Shown: positions 23,598-29,447 of the stretch, piece after piece | How the letters are laid out: the number at the start of each line of letters is the position of its first letter | Numbering within the stretch: position 1 is the stretch's first letter | Assembly (NCBI GenBank): GCA_905197485.1 | Contig: CAJJYZ010000030.1 | Coordinates: forward strand, 1 to 29,447 | From: an uncultured Lachnospiraceae bacterium | GTDB taxonomy: Bacteria; Bacillota; Clostridia; Lachnospirales; Lachnospiraceae | Length of the DNA stretch: 29,447 nt | Direction of reading: 5' to 3' | Notes under the pieces: generated by a model | Databases searched by the model: none | What the model saw: only the letters and a program-made list of their open reading frames with translations | What the model was told of the DNA's origin: nothing | Made by a program: the position numbers and the translations under genes

Positions 23598-24303
23598 ATT
23601 ATTTGAAGAGAAACTTTCGGCAATCGGAATTACGTTAGATGAAAAGCAGAAGCAGCAGTTTTATGAATTCTATGAAATCTTAGTAGAATGGAATAAAGTG
23701 ATGAATCTGACAGGAATTACAGAATATGAAGAAGTCAATGAAAAGCATTTTGTTGACAGTTTATCAATTATAAAAGCAGTAGACTTGACGAAAGTAGAAA
23801 CTGTGATTGATGTTGGAACGGGAGCAGGATTTCCAGGGATTCCATTGAAGATAGCATTTCCACATCTGAACATTGTCCTTCTTGATTCATTAAATAAGAG
23901 AATAAAATTTCTCGATGCAGTAATCGAAAAACTTGGTTTGGTAGAAATACGAACCATCCATGGAAGAGCGGAAGACTATGCAAAGCAGGCGGAGTATAGG
24001 GAACAATTTGATTTGTGTGTGTCAAGAGCGGTAGCAAACTTGGCCACTTTATCCGAATATTGTCTGCCGTATGTAAAGGTTGGAGGAATGTTTGTACCAT
24101 ATAAGTCCGGAGAGATTGATGAAGAGGTATCGGCAGCAAAGAAAGCAACTCATATCTTGGGTGGGAAACTTCAAGATGTGATGAAGTTCCAATTGCCGGG
24201 AACAGAGATTGGCCGTTCTTTTGTAAAAATTGAAAAGGTACAAAATACAAGTAAAAAATATCCAAGAAAGGCAGGATTACCGGCAAAAGAACCATTGGGA
24301 TAA
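23590..24303 (+). CDS. rsmG: 16S rRNA m7G527 methyltransferase RsmG
   Basis: This 237-residue S-adenosylmethionine-dependent enzyme makes m7G at position 527 of 16S rRNA (E. coli numbering). The binding motif is DVGTGAGFPGIPL (74-86), the N-terminal NLTGI occurs at 39-43, and the C-terminus is KYPRKAGLPAKEPLG. I chose ATG 23590 (MSKLFEEKL), which overlaps the mnmG stop; the frame upstream reads through mnmG. Its stop codon lies inside the 24-bp palindrome of the first parS site. Confidence 0.97.
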   Translation: MSKLFEEKLSAIGITLDEKQKQQFYEFYEILVEWNKVMNLTGITEYEEVNEKHFVDSLSIIKAVDLTKVETVIDVGTGAGFPGIPLKIAFPHLNIVLLDSLNKRIKFLDAVIEKLGLVEIRTIHGRAEDYAKQAEYREQFDLCVSRAVANLATLSEYCLPYVKVGGMFVPYKSGEIDEEVSAAKKATHILGGKLQDVMKFQLPGTEIGRSFVKIEKVQNTSKKYPRKAGLPAKEPLG

Positions 24304-24319
24304 TGTTTCACGTGAAACA
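24304..24319. promoter_or_regulatory. parS site 1
   Basis: TGTTTCACGTGAAACA is a perfect 16-bp parS, the ParB nucleation site. With its flanks it is a 24-bp perfect palindrome (24300-24323) that includes the rsmG stop codon. Confidence 0.97.
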
Positions 24320-24438
24320 TTATAATATGAGAAAGAGTTAAAAGAAAATCTGCAGTAGTCTCATTATAAACACGCTGATTTATGAGATTGTTGTGGATTT
24401 TTCTATTTTCAGTTTTGAATTATAATATCAGGTAAGCG

Positions 24439-24452
24439 TGTGAGCGGTCACA
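24439..24452. repeat. 14-bp inverted repeat between parS sites
   Basis: TGTGAGCGGTCACA has 5-bp arms and a 4-bp centre. It lies between parS1 and parS2 in a stretch with no gene. It resembles an operator-type palindrome, but no matching regulator can be named. Confidence 0.4.
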
Positions 24453-24466
24453 TAATAGGAGCTAAA

Positions 24467-24482
24467 TGTTTCACGTGAAACA
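24467..24482. promoter_or_regulatory. parS site 2
   Basis: This is a perfect parS, TGTTTCACGTGAAACA. Symmetry extends to 26 bp (24462-24487) with CTAAA and TTTAG flanks. It lies 163 bp after parS1 and 65 bp before parS3 (start to start). Confidence 0.97.
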
Positions 24483-24531
24483 TTTAGTGGGTTGTTTTGA
24501 AAATTAATATGGATATGATAATAAAAAATTA

Positions 24532-24547
24532 TGTTTCACGTGAAACA
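24532..24547. promoter_or_regulatory. parS site 3, next to the parA promoter
   Basis: This is a perfect parS, TGTTTCACGTGAAACA. It ends 25 bp before the TGATATAAT extended -10 of parA, so it covers roughly -55 to -40. ParB bound or spread here could affect transcription of its own operon (inference). Confidence 0.97.
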
Positions 24548-24571
24548 TTTGTAGAATTGTGAAACGAAAAA

Positions 24572-24580
24572 TGATATAAT
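24572..24580 (+). promoter_or_regulatory. extended -10 promoter of parA
   Basis: TGATATAAT combines a perfect -10 (24575-24580) with the TG extension. No good -35 is found at 16-18 bp. Initiation would be near 24587, at the left arm of the hairpin at 24585-24629. Confidence 0.6.
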
Positions 24581-24584
24581 GTCC

Positions 24585-24629
24585 TTATGTGTCATGTAAC
24601 AATAAAAAATTGTATGGTTAGACACATAA
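24585..24629. repeat. nested hairpin in the parA 5' leader
   Basis: Outer arms TTATGTGTC (24585-24593) and GACACATAA (24621-24629) pair perfectly. Inside, ACAAT (24599-24603) and ATTGT (24609-24613) pair around AAAAA. The structure begins at the predicted start of transcription and ends about 7 nt before the ribosome site, leaving that site open. It has no T-run, so stabilisation or an operator is more likely than termination. Confidence 0.65.
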
Positions 24630-24648
24630 AAAGAAAGGGGATAGCATA

Positions 24649-25425
24649 GTGGAAAGAATAATTGCCATTGCTAATCAAAAAGGTGGGGTTGGGAAGACAA
24701 CCACATCCATTAACCTATCTGCATGTTTAGCAGAACTTGGAAAGAAAGTGTTAGCTGTCGATATGGACCCGCAAGGCAACATGACGAGCGGTCTTGGGAT
24801 TGATAAGAACAACGTGGAGTATACCGTATATGACTTGATTATAGGAGAAGCGGGGATTGAAAATGTTGTGTGCAAAGAGGCGTTGGAAAATCTGGATGTC
24901 TTACCCGCAAATGTAGACCTTTCGGCAGCAGAGATTGAATTGATAGGCGTGGAAAATAAGGAATATATTATTAGAGATGAAGTAAATAAGATAAAAGAAA
25001 ATTATGACTATATTATTATCGATTGTCCGCCTTCATTGAGTATGCTTACAATTAATGCAATGACTACTGCAGATACAGTTCTCGTACCGATTCAATGTGA
25101 GTATTATGCATTGGAAGGGTTAAGTCAGTTGATTCATACAATCGACCTTGTAAAAGAAAGACTGAATCCAAAGCTTGAGATGGAGGGAGTCGTATTTACG
25201 ATGTATGATGCAAGAACAAATCTGTCACTTCAAGTTGTGGAGAATGTCAAAGAAAATTTAAACAAATCAATTTACAAAACAATCATACCGAGAAATATCC
25301 GTCTGGCAGAAGCTCCGAGTCATGGAATGCCGATTAATCTGTATGACCCGAAGTCAGCAGGGGCAGAAAATTACAGATTGTTGGCAGAGGAAGTAATTCA
25401 TAAAGGAGAAGAAGAATGGCAGTAA
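24649..25425 (+). CDS. parA: chromosome partitioning ATPase ParA (Soj)
   Basis: This 258-residue Walker-type ATPase has the deviant Walker A KGGVGKTT (11-18), the DMDPQGN motif (38-44) and IIIDCPPS near residue 122. It binds DNA and, with ParB, moves or organises origins, and in Bacillus also acts on DnaA. The start is GTG 24649, eight bases after AAAGGGG. It lacks an N-terminal HTH, so it is the short chromosomal type. The end overlaps parB by 10 nt. Confidence 0.97.
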   Translation: MERIIAIANQKGGVGKTTTSINLSACLAELGKKVLAVDMDPQGNMTSGLGIDKNNVEYTVYDLIIGEAGIENVVCKEALENLDVLPANVDLSAAEIELIGVENKEYIIRDEVNKIKENYDYIIIDCPPSLSMLTINAMTTADTVLVPIQCEYYALEGLSQLIHTIDLVKERLNPKLEMEGVVFTMYDARTNLSLQVVENVKENLNKSIYKTIIPRNIRLAEAPSHGMPINLYDPKSAGAENYRLLAEEVIHKGEEEWQ

Positions 25426-26315
25426 AACGCGGTGGATTGGGAAAAGGATTAGATAGTCTGATTCCTGATAAAAAGGTAAATAAAGAAACTACAGTAGAAA
25501 AGCAAAAAGAAAAAGCTGTAAAAAGCGGCGAGCAGATGATGAAGCTTTCCATGATTGAACCAAACCGGGAACAACCGAGAAGGATGTTCGAAGAAGATTC
25601 TCTGTTGGAACTGGCAGATTCCATCAAACAATTTGGCGTATTGCAGCCTCTTCTTGTCCGCAAAAAAGGAGATTATTACGAGATTATTGCCGGTGAGAGA
25701 AGATGGCGCGCTGCAAAGCTTGTAGGGATGAAAGAAATTCCGGTAATCATCAGGGAATATACAGAACAGCAAGCGGTGGAAATTGCACTCATCGAAAATA
25801 TTCAGAGAGAAAACTTAAACCCAATCGAGGAGGCAATGGCGTTCAAAAGACTGTTAGAAGAATTTTCTTTAAAACAGGATGAAATTGCTGAAAGAGTCTC
25901 GAAGAGCAGAACGGCGGTAACTAACTCGATGCGTCTGTTAAAACTGGATAATAGAGTGCAGCAAATGATTGTAGACGATATGATTTCTACCGGACATGCG
26001 CGTACTCTTCTTGCGATAGAAGACGGGGAAGAGCAATATATGCTGGCAAATAAAATCTTTGATGAGAAGTTAAGCGTTCGCGAGACTGAGAAATTAATCA
26101 AAGAATTAAAGAAGCCTAAAAAGGAAAAAGAAAAAACTGTCATCAAGAATGATTTCATTTACAGAGATAGTGAAGAAAAACTAAAATCCATGATGGGAAC
26201 AAAGGTCAGCGTACATAACAAAGCAAATGGAAAAGGTAAAATCGAAATCGAATACTATTCTGAAAAAGAATTTGAACGACTATTTGAATTATTAATGACG
26301 GTCAAAGAGGTATAA
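25416..26315 (+). CDS. parB: chromosome partitioning protein ParB (Spo0J)
   Basis: This 299-residue protein has an N-terminal basic RGGLGKGLDSL peptide (5-15), of the kind that stimulates ParA. It has the CTPase and spreading motif GERRWRAA (93-100) and ENIQRENLNPIEEA (127-140), a parS-reading HTH (about 153-174) and a Lys-rich C-terminal dimer domain. Its target sites, three perfect parS, lie 0.9-1.1 kb upstream. I call it ParB/Spo0J rather than Noc because the sites are parS and parA is adjacent. Confidence 0.97.
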   Translation: MAVKRGGLGKGLDSLIPDKKVNKETTVEKQKEKAVKSGEQMMKLSMIEPNREQPRRMFEEDSLLELADSIKQFGVLQPLLVRKKGDYYEIIAGERRWRAAKLVGMKEIPVIIREYTEQQAVEIALIENIQRENLNPIEEAMAFKRLLEEFSLKQDEIAERVSKSRTAVTNSMRLLKLDNRVQQMIVDDMISTGHARTLLAIEDGEEQYMLANKIFDEKLSVRETEKLIKELKKPKKEKEKTVIKNDFIYRDSEEKLKSMMGTKVSVHNKANGKGKIEIEYYSEKEFERLFELLMTVKEV

Positions 26316-26318
26316 ATT

Positions 26319-26852
26319 ATGGACAGCGGAATATTAAAGAGTCTTGGAATTGACCCGGCATATATCTTCATGATTATGTTCTTGCTAATAGCGCTTCTGT
26401 TCGTGCTTTTGATTAGCATTAATATGAAATATAATCGCCTGAAAATGAGCTATAATTCATTTATGAAGGGAAAAGATGGAAAAACATTAGAAAAAAGTTT
26501 TAATGAGAAATTCAAAGAGATTGATGCGACGATTGCAATGGTAAAACAAAATCGTCAGGATATTAAAACGATTTTCAAAAAGATGGAAGCATGTTACTGT
26601 AAAGTGGGAATTGTAAAATATGATGCATTCAATGAAATGGGAGGCAAATTGAGTTTTGCATTGACGATGTTGGATGCAAAAAATAATGGGTATATTATTA
26701 ATATCCTGCACAGTACGGATGGCTGTTATGCATATGCAAAAGAAATCGTAAAAGGCCAAAGCTATATTGAACTTGGCGAAGAAGAAATTGAATCGCTGGA
26801 AAAAGCAATTTACCAAGAAACAAATGGAATAAAAATCAGAGGAATCAAATAA
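26319..26852 (+). CDS. DUF4446 family protein
   Basis: This 177-residue protein has one N-terminal membrane helix (about residues 14-35), a coiled-coil-like segment (about 50-92) and a C-terminal domain. The C-terminal domain carries VGIVKYDAFNEMGGKLSFAL and NGYIINILHSTDGCYAYAKE, the hallmark of DUF4446. The family has no known function but is regularly found next to parAB in Clostridia. It lies 3 nt after parB, so it is co-translated and may link the partition complex to the membrane (inference). Confidence 0.9.
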   Translation: MDSGILKSLGIDPAYIFMIMFLLIALLFVLLISINMKYNRLKMSYNSFMKGKDGKTLEKSFNEKFKEIDATIAMVKQNRQDIKTIFKKMEACYCKVGIVKYDAFNEMGGKLSFALTMLDAKNNGYIINILHSTDGCYAYAKEIVKGQSYIELGEEEIESLEKAIYQETNGIKIRGIK

Positions 26853-26872
26853 AATTATTGGAGGAAGATAAA

Positions 26873-28150
26873 ATGTTAGATATTAAATTTTTGAGAAGCA
26901 ATCCGGAGATTGTAAAACAGAATATTAAAAATAAATTTCAGGATAGCAAATTACCACTTGTAGATGAGGTAATCGAGCTTGACTTGAGAAACAGAGAAAT
27001 CAAACAGGAAGTAGAAGCGCTTCGCGCAAACAAAAATCAGATTTCTAAAAAAATCGGCGCTTGCATGGCACAAGGTAAAAAGGAAGAAGCAGAAGAGTAT
27101 AAGAGACAGGTGGCTGCAAATGCAGATAGAATAGAAGAATTATCCGCTGAAGAAAAGGAAGTAGAAGAAAAGATTAAAACAATCATGATGACAATTCCGA
27201 ATATCATCGACCCATCCGTACCAATTGGAAAAGACGATAGTGAAAATGTGGAATTAGAAAAATTCGGCGAGCCGGTAGTCCCGGAATTCGAAGTTCCATA
27301 TCACACAGAGATTATGGCAAAATTCAATGGAATTGATTTAGACGCGGCTGGTAAAGTTGCAGGACAGGGCTTCTATTACCTCATGGGAGATATCGCGAGA
27401 TTACATTCGGCAGTAATTTCCTATGCCCGCGATTTCATGATTGATAGAGGATTTACTTACTGCATTCCTCCGTACATGATTCGAAGCAATGTCGTGACAG
27501 GTGTTATGAGTTTCGCGGAAATGGATTCCATGATGTATAAAATTGAAGGGGAAGACCTCTACTTAATCGGTACAAGTGAACACTCCATGATTGGAAAATT
27601 CATCGATACATTAAATGATGAAGAAAAACTTCCATATACGCTTACAAGTTATTCACCTTGCTTCCGTAAAGAAAAAGGTTCTCATGGAATTGAAGAACGT
27701 GGAGTATACCGTATTCATCAGTTCGAAAAACAGGAAATGATTGTCGTATGTAAACCGGAAGACAGTATGGAATGGTATGAAAAAATGTGGAAGAATACCG
27801 TAGATTTATTCCGCTCTCTGGATATTCCGGTTCGCACATTAGAATGCTGCTCTGGAGACCTTGCAGATTTGAAAGTAAAATCTGTTGACGTAGAAGCATG
27901 GTCACCAAGACAGAAAAAATATTTCGAAGTAGGAAGCTGCTCAAATCTCGGAGATGCGCAGGCAAGAAGACTTGGAATCCGCGTGAAAGGAAAAGACGGA
28001 AAATACTTTGCACACACGTTAAACAATACAGTAGTAGCTCCGCCTAGAATGTTAATCGCATTCCTTGAGAACAATCTTCAGGCAGACGGAAGCGTAAAAA
28101 TTCCAGAAGCATTGAGACCATACATGGGCGGGAAAACGGAAATCAGATAA
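26873..28150 (+). CDS. serS: serine-tRNA ligase (divergent type)
   Basis: This 425-residue class II synthetase has an N-terminal coiled-coil arm (about 30-105) and a catalytic domain. Motif 2 is FRKEKGSHG-IEERGVYRIHQFEKQE (264-288), the serine/ATP region is LIGTSEHSM (231-239) and motif 3 is NTVVAPPRMLIAFLEN (385-400). These differ from the usual TAEV, FRSEAGSAGRDTRG and AVGRTLVAILEN of B. subtilis and E. coli, but the overall order and motif-2/3 arginines are kept. I chose ATG 26873 because GGAGG lies eight bases upstream. No T-box leader is visible; it is 20 nt after DUF4446. Confidence 0.93.
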   Translation: MLDIKFLRSNPEIVKQNIKNKFQDSKLPLVDEVIELDLRNREIKQEVEALRANKNQISKKIGACMAQGKKEEAEEYKRQVAANADRIEELSAEEKEVEEKIKTIMMTIPNIIDPSVPIGKDDSENVELEKFGEPVVPEFEVPYHTEIMAKFNGIDLDAAGKVAGQGFYYLMGDIARLHSAVISYARDFMIDRGFTYCIPPYMIRSNVVTGVMSFAEMDSMMYKIEGEDLYLIGTSEHSMIGKFIDTLNDEEKLPYTLTSYSPCFRKEKGSHGIEERGVYRIHQFEKQEMIVVCKPEDSMEWYEKMWKNTVDLFRSLDIPVRTLECCSGDLADLKVKSVDVEAWSPRQKKYFEVGSCSNLGDAQARRLGIRVKGKDGKYFAHTLNNTVVAPPRMLIAFLENNLQADGSVKIPEALRPYMGGKTEIR

Positions 28151-28167
28151 TAAAAGGTGGAAAAAGA

Positions 28168-29043
28168 GTGCACGAATATTTAGAATCCATCGGTTTTTCC
28201 GGATTAAACACGAGAAAACAATTAAAAAGTCTGCTTTCGGATGTTCAGGAATCCTATGACTACGAGGAAGTCGTATCTTCTGTCAATGATATGGATTTGT
28301 GTGAATTCCGAAAAGAATATGGAGAAGAAATCGGAATCTCCATATTCGGCGGACAAGATGAATACAGTGAATTTGAAAGAGAATATTATGTTCCATATTT
28401 TTGCGGAAGAGGAATCACTTCGTATTCTGATGTGACGGTGGAACGCCACATGGAGAGACAGATGTATGTGGGAATCTGCGAAGACCCAAAAATCGGGATT
28501 ACACTGATATTTCATTTGCAGAATATGATGGAATACGAGAAAAGAAAATCTTCCGGAACGATGAAGAAAAATTCGACAACGATTACACTCTCTGGATTGT
28601 CAAATGGAGGAACGATTTTATTTCCAATTCAAAAAACAGAGAAGGAAGAACAGGAGGTTTTGGAAGAATCCAGAAACCGAATGATGCTTCTAAGCGCCGC
28701 GAGAAATGGGGACCAGGATGCGCGGGAAACGCTTACGATGGAAGATATGAATCTCTATTCAAAAGTAAGCAAACGCCTTGTAAAAGAGGATGTTCTGAGT
28801 CTTGTGGATACTTATATTATGCCTTATGGCGTGGAGTGCGACTGCTATTCCATTCTGGGAATTATCACCGCAATACGAGAGAGCCGGAATGATTTGACAG
28901 GAGAAGAACTCTATATTTTTACATTGGATATCAACGAATTGGGATTCGATGTTTGCATACCGAAACGTCAAGTATTTGGAGAACCGGAAGTGGGACGAAG
29001 ATTCAAAGGCAATATATGGCTGCAGGGGAAAATTAATTTTTAA
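28168..29043 (+). CDS. DUF3881 family protein
   Basis: This 291-residue soluble protein has no signal peptide or membrane helix. It starts with GTG 28168, seven bases after AGGTGG, 17 nt after serS. The N-terminus HEYLESIGFSGLNTRKQLKS and the acidic, aromatic middle match my recollection of DUF3881, a family largely confined to Lachnospiraceae and of unknown function. The C-terminal part (from about 185) has SAARNGDQDARETLTMEDMN and a small beta-rich end. It is the last recognisable protein gene in the window. Confidence 0.8.
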   Translation: MHEYLESIGFSGLNTRKQLKSLLSDVQESYDYEEVVSSVNDMDLCEFRKEYGEEIGISIFGGQDEYSEFEREYYVPYFCGRGITSYSDVTVERHMERQMYVGICEDPKIGITLIFHLQNMMEYEKRKSSGTMKKNSTTITLSGLSNGGTILFPIQKTEKEEQEVLEESRNRMMLLSAARNGDQDARETLTMEDMNLYSKVSKRLVKEDVLSLVDTYIMPYGVECDCYSILGIITAIRESRNDLTGEELYIFTLDINELGFDVCIPKRQVFGEPEVGRRFKGNIWLQGKINF

Positions 29044-29081
29044 TCGATATTCTTTGAAGACAGACAGGATACAAGAAAATA

Positions 29082-29126
29082 CTTCACAACATCTATGTTT
29101 TATGATAGAATATAGATGTTGTGAAG
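29082..29126. repeat. 15-bp-arm inverted repeat carrying a promoter
   Basis: CTTCACAACATCTAT (29082-29096) and ATAGATGTTGTGAAG (29112-29126) are perfect complements around 15 nt. No T-run follows on the plus strand (AGAGAGG), so termination of the DUF3881 transcript here is doubtful. A promoter (29083-29111) lies within the left arm and the loop. Confidence 0.85.
29083..29111 (+). promoter_or_regulatory. promoter ahead of tRNA-like remnants
   Basis: TTCACA (29083-29088), 17 bp and TAGAAT (29106-29111), with TG one base before the -10 hexamer, match sigma-A at 5/6 for each hexamer plus the extension. A start near 29118 would place the first tRNA-like sequence about 15 nt into the transcript. 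Confidence 0.55.
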
Positions 29127-29132
29127 AGAGAG

Positions 29133-29174
29133 GTTCCCTTAGTGAAATGGATATAACAAGTGCCGATTAAGGAG
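29133..29174 (+). pseudogene. tRNA-Arg-like 5' half, copy A
   Basis: GTTCCCT, TA, then GTGAAATGGATATAACA match the acceptor 5' strand and D-arm of argW-type tRNA-Arg(CCU). The anticodon arm starts AGTGC, but the loop (CGATTAA) lacks U33 and the CCU anticodon. The 3' strand does not pair, and no T-arm or acceptor 3' strand follows. Confidence 0.6.
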
Positions 29175-29189
29175 AAACTACAATCATTG

Positions 29190-29220
29190 TAATTAACAGC
29201 TTCAAAAGAGCTGATAATTA
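29190..29220. repeat. hairpin between tRNA-like copies A and B
   Basis: TAATTA-A-CAGCT, the 7-nt loop TCAAAAG, then AGCTG-A-TAATTA form an 11-bp stem with one A-A mismatch. No T-run follows. The rest of the A-B interval (29221-29282) shows no gene. Confidence 0.7.
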
Positions 29221-29282
29221 GATAAAGGCTGCCATGATTAAAAGATAGAGAACATTGTGTTTTCAAGGGGAAATGGCATTTT

Positions 29283-29347
29283 GTCTCGTTAGTTAAATGG
29301 ATATAACAGGGTCCTCCTAAGGGCTTGTTGGAGCAATCGCCCAACAC
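29283..29347 (+). pseudogene. tRNA-Arg(CCU)-like 5' half, copy B
   Basis: GTCTCGT-TA-GTTA-AATGGATA-TAAC keeps an intact D-stem and matches E. coli argW-type tRNA-Arg almost base for base. The loop CTCCTAA gives anticodon CCU. The anticodon stem 5' strand GGGTC does not pair with the 3' strand GGGCT. The following hairpin TGTTGG/CCAACA lacks a TTCRA loop, and no acceptor 3' strand ACGAGAC is present. Confidence 0.65.
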
Positions 29348-29363
29348 TAAAAATTTTATATAC

Positions 29364-29421
29364 GTCCATGTACCTCAGCAGGATAGAGGGTTCGCCTCCT
29401 AAGGTTGCGTTACAACGGCCA
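29364..29421 (+). pseudogene. tRNA-Arg(CCU)-like 5' half, copy C
   Basis: GTCCATG-TA-CCTC-AGCAGGATA-GAGG looks like the Clostridia type of tRNA-Arg. The D-stem CCTC/GAGG pairs perfectly although reversed from the usual GCTC/GAGC. The loop is CTCCTAA, but the stem strands TTCGC and GGTTG do not pair. No T-arm TTCRA or acceptor 3' strand CATGGAC is found before the window ends. Confidence 0.6.
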
Positions 29422-29447
29422 CCTCAAAAAAAACTAAATAAGGGATT

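Noticed and set aside
23768..24295. 175-codon minus-strand frame opposite rsmG
   Set aside because: It is leucine-rich shadow coding opposite a conserved methyltransferase, without start signals.
26853..26872. T-box riboswitch before serS
   Set aside because: Only 20 nt separate it from the upstream gene, with no stem I, specifier loop or terminator.
29093..29347. 84-codon minus-strand frame in the tRNA-like region
   Set aside because: Its repeated CYIH-T peptides come directly from the repeated D-arm sequence; no ribosome site, no protein similarity.
1..29447. CRISPR array, insertion sequence or prophage genes
   Set aside because: No regularly spaced repeats, transposase or phage structural genes were seen anywhere in the window; only tRNA-site scars at the right edge hint at mobile DNA.

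Overview
The window is the chromosomal replication-origin region of a low-to-moderate GC Firmicute. It is most likely a Lachnospiraceae (Clostridia) species. The support for this is the dnaA-dnaN-S4-recF-gyrB-gyrA block diverging from rpmH-rnpA-yidD-yidC-jag-mnmE-mnmG-rsmG-parA-parB, the family-typical companions DUF4446 and DUF3881, and the style of SerRS and YidC. The family call comes from remembered protein features, not from a search.

Left arm (1-8500, mostly minus strand, accessory). The left edge looks like the leader and strong promoter of an rRNA operon that starts just outside the window. It is preceded by tRNA-Ser(GCU) with its own consensus promoter. Next is a four-gene minus-strand operon: DUF4173 membrane protein, DUF2975 membrane protein, small XRE regulator and PlsC-type acyltransferase. 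Its promoter is embedded in three similar 15-bp imperfect inverted repeats spaced 42 and 21 bp apart. A plus-strand pair (C_GCAxxG_C_C redox-type protein and AraC-type regulator) converges on a sugar ABC importer operon (lipoprotein, two permeases, 59-aa membrane protein, no ATPase). That operon has a hairpin between the binding-protein and permease genes.

Origin core (8518-17412). gyrA, gyrB, recF, the S4-domain gene, dnaN and dnaA all read leftward. The dnaA-dnaN gap holds two overlapping DnaA boxes, a GC-rich spacer, CTA trinucleotides and an AT-rich tract, in the order of a basal origin-unwinding module. The dnaA-rpmH gap holds a second DnaA-box cluster, a 10-bp-arm inverted repeat and a palindrome at the dnaA promoter.

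Right arm (17413-29043, plus strand). This carries the ribosome, RNase P, membrane-insertion and tRNA-modification genes, then three perfect parS sites in 230 bp, then parA-parB-DUF4446-serS-DUF3881. The parS sites lie next to the promoter of the genes for the proteins that act on them, which suggests local feedback.

Right edge (29044-29447). There is no protein gene. Three partial tRNA-Arg(CCU)-like 5' halves lie in tandem, each losing tRNA complementarity at or just after the anticodon loop. They are preceded by a promoter inside a 15-bp inverted repeat. This looks like a recombination-scarred tRNA attachment site and is, with the origin architecture and the unusual YidC groove residue, the most interesting part of the window.
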